Assembly: GCF_004010325.2 (NCBI RefSeq)
Contig: NZ_SADR02000040.1
Coordinates: forward strand, 1 to 40,246
Length of the DNA: 40,246 nucleotides
Reading direction: 5' to 3'
DNA from: Mesorhizobium sp. M00.F.Ca.ET.216.01.1.1
Lineage (GTDB): Bacteria; Pseudomonadota; Alphaproteobacteria; Rhizobiales; Rhizobiaceae
Shown: positions 19,051-27,194 of the stretch, one piece after another
Position numbering within the stretch: the first letter of the stretch is position 1
How the letters are laid out: each line of letters begins with the position of its first letter
Made by a program: the position numbers and the translations under genes
Notes under the pieces: generated by a model
Database searches by the model: none
Told to the model about the DNA's origin: nothing
What the model saw: only the letters and a program-made list of their open reading frames with translations

Positions 19051-20304
19051 CTATTCGCCAAGCATCGGAGATGGTGTGATGGACCAACGAATTGAATCGA
19101 CGGCACGCTGGAGAATCGCCGCGGTCAGGGCAGGGCTGGGTGAGACGGCCATAACACGTCCGAGGCAGTCTCGGTCATCGCCTTTCCTAACGATCAGCGT
19201 CTTGGGTTCAACATATAATTTGACCTCGGCGACACCTGATATAGCAGCCGCCTGTCTGTTTCCATCTATCCAGTCGAGGGTGCCATCGTCATCAGGGACT
19301 AACATACGCGCAGCCGCAGTCTGCGAACGCCTCCTGCTCAAATTGCATTCGTCGCCGATGACAAGCTTGATGTGCTCGGAGATGAGATCGACACCGTAAG
19401 CCAGCTGAATCAGCTGAGGATCGGGCGCGCCAGCAAGACGCGGATTGACTTCAATGACGACTGGGCCAAGCTTCGTCCACCGGAGTTCGATGCACGTTGG
19501 CCCCCAGCCAAGGTCGAGAGCTCGCAAACAGTTCAGTGAAACAGCGGCGATACGTTTGTTCTCGTCCTCAGTCAGCAGGGCCGGAAAGGTCAACTCACGA
19601 AAGACGAAATGCGGCGGCGGACCGAAGCCAGCGGCGCTGATTCCAATGACCTCATTCCCCATTATCTCAGCGATATAATGGGGCCCCTGTGCGAACGCTT
19701 CGACCAGTATTCCTGGCGAGGACTGCCATTTACGTTGCTTTTGTGAAGACAGCCACATGTGCTTTCCGCCCAACAAATAGGTCATATGTTCGGTTACCTC
19801 GTCGACATTGCAGCACAAACGGACGCCGCTGCTGCCGATGCCAACGGATGGCTTAAGAATAACCGGGAGGCCGATCTTCACGGCGGAGCTTTCTGCGTCC
19901 GCCGCATCCACTGCCAAGCGAAATTCAGGTATTGGAACGCCGGCCTGCGCAAGGAGCTGACGTTGAACGAATTTGTCGCAGCATCGTTCAACCGATGCCG
20001 GGTTGGGTCCCGGTAAAGCGAAGTGCTGGCAGAGCTTCCCAACCGTCGCATAGAACGACTCCGTGGCAGTCGTAATACCAGCGATGTCATAGGTCACGCA
20101 TAGTCGGGTACATTCACGGATCAGCGCATCGAGGCTGCCTGTGTCCACACGTATCGCCTCAAAGCTTCCCGCCGCAAGATAGTCGTACTGAGCTGGATCA
20201 GCGGACAGGGTAATTGTATAAAGACCAAGGCGCTGGGCCGCTTGAACGTATAGCGGACCATTACCCCTTGTGCCTTCAATCAGGATGAGCGTTCTTGTTG
20301 CCAT
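19051..20304 (-). CDS. ATP-grasp ligase, copy 3
   Basis: A 417-residue paralogue, closest to copy 1. The start at 20304 (MATRTLILIEGTRGNGPLYV) matches the other copies; one more in-frame ATG lies 15 bases upstream but inside the shared leader. Motifs are intact: VILKPSVGIGSSGVRL, ILVEAF and VVIEVNPRLAGAPDPQL. Compared with copies 1 and 2 it carries an extra nine residues, about LSSQKQRKW, between the GGKHMW and QSSPGILVEAF segments, just before the ATP-binding hinge, and it has A instead of E in the hinge (VEAF against VEEF). The role is as for copy 1: an amino-acid-ligase-like carboxylate-amine ligase with unknown substrates. Confidence 0.85.
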   Translation of the reverse strand: MATRTLILIEGTRGNGPLYVQAAQRLGLYTITLSADPAQYDYLAAGSFEAIRVDTGSLDALIRECTRLCVTYDIAGITTATESFYATVGKLCQHFALPGPNPASVERCCDKFVQRQLLAQAGVPIPEFRLAVDAADAESSAVKIGLPVILKPSVGIGSSGVRLCCNVDEVTEHMTYLLGGKHMWLSSQKQRKWQSSPGILVEAFAQGPHYIAEIMGNEVIGISAAGFGPPPHFVFRELTFPALLTEDENKRIAAVSLNCLRALDLGWGPTCIELRWTKLGPVVIEVNPRLAGAPDPQLIQLAYGVDLISEHIKLVIGDECNLSRRRSQTAAARMLVPDDDGTLDWIDGNRQAAAISGVAEVKLYVEPKTLIVRKGDDRDCLGRVMAVSPSPALTAAILQRAVDSIRWSITPSPMLGE

Positions 20305-20470
20305 TGGCTGTTTTCCCAACGTTGAGTGATGTGTGACGGTCCGAGCGAAACCCGTTGTTTCAGCCGTGCCTGGCTCAGACTGTAGGTCAACGTATTACCA
20401 GTCCCAGCCATTTGCAGTTGCAAAGAGTCTGCGAACGTTATTTGAAGAATTTGCTGCAACGTTTGGTCAC
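20305..20470 (-). promoter_or_regulatory. Upstream leader of ATP-grasp copy 3
   Basis: On the minus strand the proximal block TCTGAGCCAGGCACGGCTGA starts at 20380, 76 bases before the start codon. The distal block AACGTTGCAGCAAATTCTTC starts at 20464, about 160 bases before it. The arrangement is the same as in copy 2. I could not recognise a nod box or another known rhizobial operator in it. Confidence 0.5.
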
Positions 20471-20483
20471 GGCGGTGTGGCAC

Positions 20484-20513
20484 GCGTCACGATCCGCTCT
20501 GCAATCGTGACGC
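20484..20513. repeat. Perfect 10-bp inverted repeat with 10-base loop
   Basis: GCGTCACGAT at 20484-20493 is followed after ten bases by its exact reverse complement ATCGTGACGC at 20504-20513. It lies about 180 bases upstream of ATP-grasp copy 3. It has no T-run, so an operator (two half-sites 20 bases apart) is more likely than a terminator. Confidence 0.6.
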
Positions 20514-21138
20514 TGTGTGCGGCGCTGTTAATCGAAAAGTGAGAAATCTTGAATGGTCGGTCGACAATCTAGATTTGAACGCGAAGACTTGTGCGCGGGG
20601 CGCTGATCACGGCGAGGAGCCGCGATGCCGGCTTCTGCACCGCACCATGTTCTGGCACGGCAACTACCGTGTGAGGCGGCCCCACGTGATTCGAAATCAG
20701 CGAAGAGAGGCAGTTCGTTCTCGATATTTACGTCGAGAGTCACAGTAAACTTTAGCCTCCGCAGAGATGAACCGCCGAATGGTCCGAGCCGGGTGTCGTG
20801 GCAGCGTCGAGCCACCAGAGTTGGCACTTCTGAAAACACGTCAACACACTATCTTTCGAGTCCGAGCTGGAAACCGGCTTGGGGAACCAGATCGAACGAA
20901 AGGTCGGGTTCTCGACCGGCTCGAACGTCGCCGGCAAAATTGGATCCCCATCTGCGCTGGCCACCCTGCCCATTTTCTCCGACCCCGACTAGAAGAGTTA
21001 CCGAAAGGTGCTGCTGCGAACGCGATGCTTGAGGGACTTGAGGCTGCCCTCCGGTCACCAAACCTGCTAGCGAATGAAAGACATTGCCAACTTTCAGTGA
21101 TTAGAAGGGGTGGAATGCAATGCCGCCTGGCATCGGGC
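20514..21138. other. Intergenic stretch, no recognised gene
   Basis: Several frames of 70-140 codons are open on both strands, but none has recognisable motifs and they overlap one another. The segment around 20880-20990 has protein-like composition in one plus frame (QIERKVGFSTGSNVAGKIGS) and may be the end of a lost gene. Confidence 0.35.
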
Positions 21139-22008
21139 TTACAACTGAACAGCCTTCAGCACATTCTCGGCGCGGCGTAACACAGGTGTGTCGATCATCT
21201 TTCCATCTAGAGCGACGGCTGCCGCACCGCTCTTGCGAGCAACTTCAGCGGCCTCGACGACGCGTCTCGCATACTCAAGCTGCTCGTCATCTGGCGCAAA
21301 GCCTTCATTCGCGACGTCCACCTGGCTAGGATGGATGCACAACGTCCCTTTTAATCCGGCATCATGCGATCGCCGGACGAAGGAGCGATACTTCTCGATG
21401 TCCCGAAACTCTGCGATTGTGCCCAAGAGGCCGAGCGGCCGAATTCCCCGAAGGGCCGCGGCTACGACAAGCCGATACTTCACCGCGATGACGGTTTCCG
21501 AGTTCGGATCGCACCCCAGCACTGCGGCGAGGTCCTCATCGCCGCATGCGATCGCTATCACACGCGGAGAGGATGCGATCTCTTCCAGCCGAGCTACGGC
21601 CTCGGCAGTTTCGATAAGAGGCAAGAGTTTTGTATGACCCCGCGATAGGCCCGACGCAGCTTCTAGTTCATCGAGAACCTCACTCAGCAGCGCCAGATGC
21701 CCCGCGCCGGCAGATTTCGCCACCACGATCGCTTTGACATGGCCACAGACGGCGGCCTCTATATCGCGGACGGCCAATGACAAGGGCCGGTTGATGCGCA
21801 CAAGGACGTCTCGTGAGCCGGTGCGAACACTCCTGGCCATGCCTTGAACCGCAGAGCGCGCTTCCGCTTTGTGTTCCGTCAGAACAGCGTCTTCAAGATC
21901 GAGAACGATGGCATCGGCTCGAGAAGTGCGTGCTTTTTCCAGATAACGCGCGTTGTCTGCCGGAACGAAGAGAAGTGAGCGCCAATGGACATCCTCGGCT
22001 TGGTTCAT
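21139..22008 (-). CDS. HpcH/HpaI aldolase / citrate lyase beta-subunit family protein
   Basis: A 289-residue CitE-like lyase. The family cleaves or forms C-C bonds of acyl-CoA thioesters (citryl-CoA, malyl-CoA) or aldols with a divalent metal. Visible family features are RSLLFVPADNARYLEKA at 10-26, VLDLEDAV at 36-42, VRIN at 70-73, the metal ligands E133 in LIETAEAV and D157 in CGDEDLAAVLG, and the C-terminal CIHPSQV. The frame is open 115 codons further upstream, but that part has no family similarity; the ATG at 22008 starts immediately before the conserved domain. It is divergent from the amidase gene that begins at 22820. A stand-alone CitE-like protein suggests a malyl-CoA- or methylmalyl-CoA-type lyase rather than citrate lyase; the substrate is not determinable. 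Confidence 0.85.
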   Translation of the reverse strand: MNQAEDVHWRSLLFVPADNARYLEKARTSRADAIVLDLEDAVLTEHKAEARSAVQGMARSVRTGSRDVLVRINRPLSLAVRDIEAAVCGHVKAIVVAKSAGAGHLALLSEVLDELEAASGLSRGHTKLLPLIETAEAVARLEEIASSPRVIAIACGDEDLAAVLGCDPNSETVIAVKYRLVVAAALRGIRPLGLLGTIAEFRDIEKYRSFVRRSHDAGLKGTLCIHPSQVDVANEGFAPDDEQLEYARRVVEAAEVARKSGAAAVALDGKMIDTPVLRRAENVLKAVQL

Positions 22009-22819
22009 GGCCACTGATTTCTCAAGTCCTTTGTTAAGCGGGATTGTCAATTTGCCTGTTGAGATCGTCAAACATATTTTGTTGTCGTCAACTATCTGGA
22101 GTCCAGATGGAAGCGCGATTCTTGAGGGGCGATCTAGATGACGACAGAGGCGGCCATGGAGCGATGCAGCATAGGCGAACGAGCCCGAGGCGCGGGCGAG
22201 GCGCAACCCGGATCTTGCAGAAGACGGCCGCCAAGTAGAGGAAGCGGATCTCAGTGTGGTCGCCGCGCACAAGCTGGGAGACTCTACGCCGACATGATCG
22301 CCACGTTTCTCGAGCACCTCGAGAACGGAAAATCCAACTCTGCTGCCACGCAACTGCAGCTGAGCCGCGTGAGGCAGTTCTTGTCCTACCTAATGTTGGG
22401 CTGCGGGTGACCAGCACGCGAAAATACCCAACGCACGCACAGCCGGATCACGGATTGGTCGCCTTGACAGCCCTTCGAAGTTCGCAGCCGACCGTTCGAA
22501 ATTCGTCGAGAGCTCTTTGCCTCAACTCATCATTGCAACAGTAGCAAGAGAGCCAATCAAATCCACCGGATCGGTAATGGGCGGCGCCAGCATTTTTGCC
22601 ATCTGAATTTCAGATAAATCAATCGCGAAACTATATTTGACCAGCGCCGGACTCGGGATGGATTGTAGGTACTGGTTCAGGCCGAAATCTTGCCCCTGCA
22701 CTCCTGTTGGAGAACGGCTACCTCCGGTGCATCGAGCTCTGATTAACAATTCAAAATCGCGCTGTGCGTGCCAATGCCTTCTGCCCGACAGCAGGCAAAG
22801 GGTGAGAGGATAGCTGCAA
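22009..22819. other. Divergent intergenic region between lyase and amidase genes
   Basis: This 0.8-kb region separates two divergently read genes and so should hold both promoters. Minus-strand frames covering 22088-22417 have no recognisable motifs; a decayed regulator cannot be excluded. A TATATTTGACC string at 22632-22642 recurs in similar form upstream of the second substrate-binding protein gene. The amidase ribosome-binding site (GAGAGGA) lies at its right end. Confidence 0.4.
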
Positions 22820-24244
22820 ATGAAGCTAAGTGAATACGTCGAGCACGATGCCACCGGTTTGGCCTCTCTCTCACGCGCCGGCGAAGTGACGCCTCTCGAA
22901 TTAACGGAGCTAGCTCGCGAGGCTTATGATGAGGTTAATCCGCGCGTCAACGCTGTCATCGAGTTTTACGAAGATGCTGAAAATGTTGCCGGCGCGGACG
23001 GTGGGCCCTTCCATGGCGTGCCTTTCTTGCGCAAGGATATCGGGGCCACCGAAGCTGGCCGCCTCCAGGAAAAGGGAAGCCGGCTGTTCAAAGGCTTTCG
23101 TCCCCAGATCGACAGCTATTTTTTTCGTCGAGCCCGAGCCGGAGGTCTCCGGTGTGTCGGAAGAACAACAACGCCCGAGCTTGGGTCTACGGTCATGACC
23201 GAATCCAGTCTCAATGGCATCACCCGCAATCCATGGGATTTGGCACGCTCTGCGGGAGGCTCTTCAGGAGGAGCGGCAGCGGCGGTGGCCGCCGGCATTA
23301 CTCCTATTGCCCATGGCAGCGACGGCGGCGGTTCAACTCGCATCCCGGCTTCGTGGTGCGGTCTTGTCGGGCTGAACCCTTCCCGCGGACGCATTTCCGG
23401 CGGCCCGGACCGTCAGGACGCAGGGTCCGGCCTAGTTCGGGAGTTTGTATTATGTCGGACAGTGCGTGATATGGCCGCCGCGCTGGACGTCTTTTCCGGT
23501 CCCCATCCCGGTGATCCCTTTATCATTGTCCAGCCGAACCGTCCTTATGTGGAGGAGCTCTCACAGCCCACCGGTCGTCTTCGGGTCGGGGTCGCGAGAA
23601 CGAGTTGGGGGCGCGTTAACCTCGATCACGAGGTGCTGCACGCTGTTGAGGGGGCGGCAACGCTTCTGCAGGAGATGGGGCACATGGTAACAGACATCGA
23701 CCCGCCATATGAGCCCGTCGATTACAGCAAACTTTATCTCGTCCCAACGACCGCGAGTTCGCTCGAAATAGCGGCGCGGGCCATGGAGCGCACTATCACT
23801 GCGGACACCTTGGAGCCGGTCAGTCTTAAACGTTATAAATTTAGCCGCAGTTTACCTCCTTCCCGAGCGGTGGACTTACAAGAGGTGCTCCGCAGAATGC
23901 GTTTCCGTGTGGGCGAGGCGATCCATGCCTTCGACATTCTGCTGACGCCCACAATGCCAATCGTGGCCGTGCCGCATGGCGGCATCTATTCTGCGACAAA
24001 CCCGGCGGTCTCCGCAGAGGAATATGTGGAAGCGGATACGGCGATATGTCAGTACACTGGCGTATTCAACGTCACCGGACAACCTGCGGTGTCGTTGCCT
24101 TTGGCGCAAAGCGCCAGCGGGCTGCCGATCGGTCTTCAGATCGTCGGCCGGTTTGGCGACGAGGCCACACTGGTCCGTGTTGCACGTGATCTGGAGGAGG
24201 CAAGACCCTGGAGCGTCCGGCGACCAAAGGTTCGAGCAGGGTAG
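22820..24244 (+). CDS. Amidase signature family hydrolase, intact copy
   Basis: A 474-residue amidase-signature enzyme that hydrolyses an amide to acid and ammonia or amine with a Ser-cisSer-Lys triad. All three residues are visible: K72 in FLRKDIG, the cis-serine S148 in GGSSGGAAAAVAAG, and the nucleophile S172 in SDGGGSTRIPAS. The C-terminal FNVTGQPAVSLPLAQSASGL is also typical. GAGAGGA precedes the ATG by about twelve bases. There is no signal peptide, so it is probably cytoplasmic. A near-identical but shortened copy lies at 38413-39606, so the two amidase genes bracket the M24-DUF2817-ABC transporter cluster. The natural amide is unknown; it may be a product of the neighbouring hydrolases or an imported compound. 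Confidence 0.9.
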   Translation: MKLSEYVEHDATGLASLSRAGEVTPLELTELAREAYDEVNPRVNAVIEFYEDAENVAGADGGPFHGVPFLRKDIGATEAGRLQEKGSRLFKGFRPQIDSYFFRRARAGGLRCVGRTTTPELGSTVMTESSLNGITRNPWDLARSAGGSSGGAAAAVAAGITPIAHGSDGGGSTRIPASWCGLVGLNPSRGRISGGPDRQDAGSGLVREFVLCRTVRDMAAALDVFSGPHPGDPFIIVQPNRPYVEELSQPTGRLRVGVARTSWGRVNLDHEVLHAVEGAATLLQEMGHMVTDIDPPYEPVDYSKLYLVPTTASSLEIAARAMERTITADTLEPVSLKRYKFSRSLPPSRAVDLQEVLRRMRFRVGEAIHAFDILLTPTMPIVAVPHGGIYSATNPAVSAEEYVEADTAICQYTGVFNVTGQPAVSLPLAQSASGLPIGLQIVGRFGDEATLVRVARDLEEARPWSVRRPKVRAG

Positions 24245-24714
24245 CTGACGATCCCCCTCCACAGTTTCCAATCTGAATGCTAGCAATGTTCGTGACCAAC
24301 GCGATGTTGTCGCATAAGTTCTCCATCAAGCAACAAAATCACTTCTCTGCACGGCTAATCGCGGGCTTGTGCCCGTAGATGTCCGGTCTTGGTACTTCCG
24401 CGGCTAAGTCGAACACCCATGGCCTGGGCGAGACCTTCGGCTTATCCGGAGCCGCTCGTCCACGGGGTGCAGATGTCAAAGACTCCGAGTAGGGCCCCTT
24501 AGGCAGATAATCGAAGGGCCGCAGCACCGGTTACCTACTTCAATCTCGATTCGCGATGAACGGACCCTCGTATCTGTATTGGACTTTGTCGGTTGCATTC
24601 ATACAGTTCGCGCTGTCGCCGCACCGTAACGCTCGGCAAAGCAATGGCAAGCCTCGACCTGTCAGCGCTGGTCTCTCCAGTTTTTGCCAGTCGAAAACTC
24701 TTTTGGGTGATTGA
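24245..24714. other. Intergenic stretch upstream of the M24 gene
   Basis: No gene is recognised. It should contain the promoter of the M24-DUF2817 pair, but I see no clear sigma-54 box or nod box. Confidence 0.4.
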
Positions 24715-25893
24715 ATGCGCGTTCTAAATTTTTCCGAAGCTGAGTACAGGTCGCGACTGGACCGCGTAAAGAAGCGTATGGCGGAAGTTGGTCTAGATGT
24801 ACTTGTCGTCACGGAGCCAGCGAACTTATATTATCTAAGTGGATACGACGCTTGGTCATTTTATACTGTTCAGGCATTAATCGTGTTCCAAGATGTTGAG
24901 TTGCCCCTGTGGATTGGGAGACTGGTTGACTCGGCAACCGCGCATGTCACGACCTACCTCCCAGCCGACCGCATAATCCCGTATCCCGATGTCTATGTTC
25001 AAGCTGCGGATCGGCACGCGTCACAGTTCATTGCCGAAATGATACTGCAGGAATCGCCAAGCGCGAATGTAGTGGGAGTTGAGATGGGTGCCTACTACTA
25101 CACGGCTCGAGACCACGCGGAGTTTGTGAAGGCAATGCCCAACGTTCACTTCAAGGACGCCGAACTTCTTGTGAACTGGGTGCGGTTTGTGAAGAGCGGC
25201 GAAGAAGTCGCATATATGCGACAAGCAGGCGAGATCACCGAGCGCATGATGGCTCGCGCTGTTGAAGTCGCCGCTCCCGGTGTAAGAGAGTGCGACGTGG
25301 CGGCAGCCATCTACCACGCACAAATGTCGGGAACCGAGTCTTTCGGTGGGCTTCCCGCGACTAGCCCGCCTCATATGGGGTTCGGCGCACGAGCTCGTGA
25401 AGCTCACCCGATTTTCAGTGATCGCCCTATTGACCCCAACTCTGTTGCAAATATCGAAATTTCCGGCTGCCGGCTACGCTACCATGCTCCGATGAGCCGC
25501 ACGATTTACTTTGGTGAACCGCCTCAAAGTTACCGTGATTTGGCGTCCCACGTCATTGAAGGCATCGACGCATCCCTTGATGTGGTGCGGCCGGGAGCGA
25601 CATGCGAAGAGATCGAACTGGCATGGCGGAAGACTATGAGCGCTCACGGCATCGAGAAAGAGAACCGGTTGGGATATTCGATAGGAGTCGCCTATACGCC
25701 GACCTGGGGCGAGCGTACGGCAAGTATTCGTCGAGGAGATCACACAGTTCTTCAGCCCGGGGTGGCACTCCACTTGATGGCCGGCCTTTGGCTCAAAGAC
25801 ACAGGCATCACGATCACCCAGTCGTTTGTTGTTACTAACGGTGGTTATGAGGCGCTTACCAGAACCGCTCGTGAGCTGATTGTTAAGGACTGA
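24715..25893 (+). CDS. M24-fold hydrolase, creatinase/ectoine-hydrolase-like
   Basis: A 392-residue pita-bread-fold (peptidase M24) protein with a creatinase-type N-terminal domain (residues 1-155) and C-terminal catalytic domain (160-392). The aminopeptidase metal ligands are not conserved: E248 and P259-S261 occupy NIEISGCRLRYHAPMSRT where two aspartates are expected, GYSIGVAY (320-327) replaces the GHGIG histidine segment, and Q369 in ITQSF replaces a glutamate. This pattern, together with YTPTWGER, resembles metal-independent members such as creatinase and ectoine hydrolase (DoeA/EutD). From memory, the y4tL/y4tM proteins of rhizobial plasmid pNGR234a belong here; I could not check this. 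The stop codon abuts the start of the DUF2817 gene, so the two are probably one transcript. It likely opens a C-N bond in a small cyclic or amide compound. Confidence 0.85.
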   Translation: MRVLNFSEAEYRSRLDRVKKRMAEVGLDVLVVTEPANLYYLSGYDAWSFYTVQALIVFQDVELPLWIGRLVDSATAHVTTYLPADRIIPYPDVYVQAADRHASQFIAEMILQESPSANVVGVEMGAYYYTARDHAEFVKAMPNVHFKDAELLVNWVRFVKSGEEVAYMRQAGEITERMMARAVEVAAPGVRECDVAAAIYHAQMSGTESFGGLPATSPPHMGFGARAREAHPIFSDRPIDPNSVANIEISGCRLRYHAPMSRTIYFGEPPQSYRDLASHVIEGIDASLDVVRPGATCEEIELAWRKTMSAHGIEKENRLGYSIGVAYTPTWGERTASIRRGDHTVLQPGVALHLMAGLWLKDTGITITQSFVVTNGGYEALTRTARELIVKD

Positions 25894-26997
25894 ATGATGC
25901 GAGACGAGATACTGCATGACGTCTCAGAGAGCTTCTCAGAGACGTATTTCGAAGCGCGCGAGAAGTTCCTGAAGCTCGCTGATTCAGCCAAGTCAGCCAG
26001 ATCATATAAATCGCCAGCCCGGGGACCCGGAGGCGAGGAACTGTTCACTGACGTCGCTTGGTTTGGCGATCCAGAAGCACATCATCTCGGCATATTGATC
26101 TCGGCCACTCACGGCGTCGAGGGCTACTGCGGCTCCGCTGGACAGGTGGACTGGACGCGGAGGGGCATTGCGGACTCGCTGACGCCGGGCCAAGCGATGC
26201 TGATGATACATGCACTCAACCCTTACGGGTTTGCATGGAATCGCCGCGTGACGGAGGAGGGCTGCGATCTAAATCGAAACTTCGTAGACTTTTCGCAACC
26301 TGTTCCAGCCAATCCCGGTTACGACGCACTTGCAGATTACCTGGTCCCGGCAGAAGTCGAGGGGCCGGTGTTCGAGGCTTCCGAGAGGGCTATTGAGGAA
26401 TTCCGCAAGGAAAGAGGCGAAGTCGCGTTTCAAACAGCGAGGAAGGCTGGCCAGTACAGCCACCCCAATGGTGTGTTCTTTGGAGGGTTCGGTCCCAGCC
26501 ATTCTCGTTTAATGCTAGAGAATATTGCCGAGGACTTTGATCTGAAGTCACGAGATCGGGTAGTGATTGTTGACACACATACGGGTCTTGGCCCCTTCGG
26601 CTACGGAGAGCTTCAGACTGAGCAGCCCTCTGGCTTGGCTGGATATGAGCGTGCGTTGGCAATGTTCGGTCGATCGGTCACTTCGCCGGATCTCGGGACG
26701 TCGTCGTCAGTGCCGATACGTGGCTGTATTGATGAATTTTGGCAGCGGCTGCTTGGTGAACGGCACGTGTATGTGGCGCTTGAATTCGGCACGTTTGATC
26801 CTGAGAACGGTCGACGTGTCCTGCGAGAGGACCACTGGTTGGCAAAAAATTCAGATGTAGACCCCAAACTCGCAGGAGCTATCCGCCTACGTCTTCGCGA
26901 ACACTACGATCCGAGATCAGCGGACTGGCGGGAAATGATCATTTGGCGCAGCCGCCAGGTGCATCGCCAAATGTTTGAGTGGCCTGCACAGTTTTGA
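25894..26997 (+). CDS. DUF2817 family protein (M14-like zinc carboxypeptidase fold)
   Basis: A 367-residue DUF2817 protein. The family is related to M14 carboxypeptidases and aspartoacylases. The zinc-site residues are visible: H73 and E76 in SATHGVEGYCGS and H229 in IVDTHTGLGPFG; E297 in VALEFGTF is the likely catalytic glutamate. HALNPYGFAWNRR and the DLNRNFVDF segment (125-133) are family signatures. The start codon follows the M24 stop codon without a gap and the AAGGA in the end of the M24 gene serves as ribosome-binding site, which indicates translational coupling. No signal peptide is seen. It probably removes an acyl or amino acid group from a small amide made available by the neighbouring enzymes or transporter. 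Two start codons in tandem (25894, 25897) are possible. Confidence 0.85.
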   Translation: MMRDEILHDVSESFSETYFEAREKFLKLADSAKSARSYKSPARGPGGEELFTDVAWFGDPEAHHLGILISATHGVEGYCGSAGQVDWTRRGIADSLTPGQAMLMIHALNPYGFAWNRRVTEEGCDLNRNFVDFSQPVPANPGYDALADYLVPAEVEGPVFEASERAIEEFRKERGEVAFQTARKAGQYSHPNGVFFGGFGPSHSRLMLENIAEDFDLKSRDRVVIVDTHTGLGPFGYGELQTEQPSGLAGYERALAMFGRSVTSPDLGTSSSVPIRGCIDEFWQRLLGERHVYVALEFGTFDPENGRRVLREDHWLAKNSDVDPKLAGAIRLRLREHYDPRSADWREMIIWRSRQVHRQMFEWPAQF

Positions 26998-27194
26998 AGG
27001 TTGGCGCGTTATCGAGCGACGTCATGCACGTGAGGCATGATAGTGGCGCGAGGGAGGGCGATTGGTGTGTGTACCTAGCTTGCGCGCCAAAGGCACTGCC
27101 ACAACATCTACCACGTCACGGCAGCAGTCGAGCCAAGCCGCCCGGTGCAATCTAAGGCAACGGTTAGAAAAATGTTCCGATCAGGAGACGCGCC

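Noticed and set aside
20514..21138. Overlapping frames of 100-137 codons as hypothetical genes
   Set aside because: They overlap on both strands, lack good ribosome-binding sites and recognisable motifs.
22009..22353. A 115-residue N-terminal extension of the CitE-like lyase
   Set aside because: The family domain begins right after the ATG at 22008; the extension has no similarity to the family and reads like non-coding frame.
24245..24714. Possible nod box or sigma-54 promoter upstream of the M24 gene
   Set aside because: I read the region for the TGGCAC-N5-TTGC pattern and the ATC-N9-GAT nod box core and saw no convincing match.
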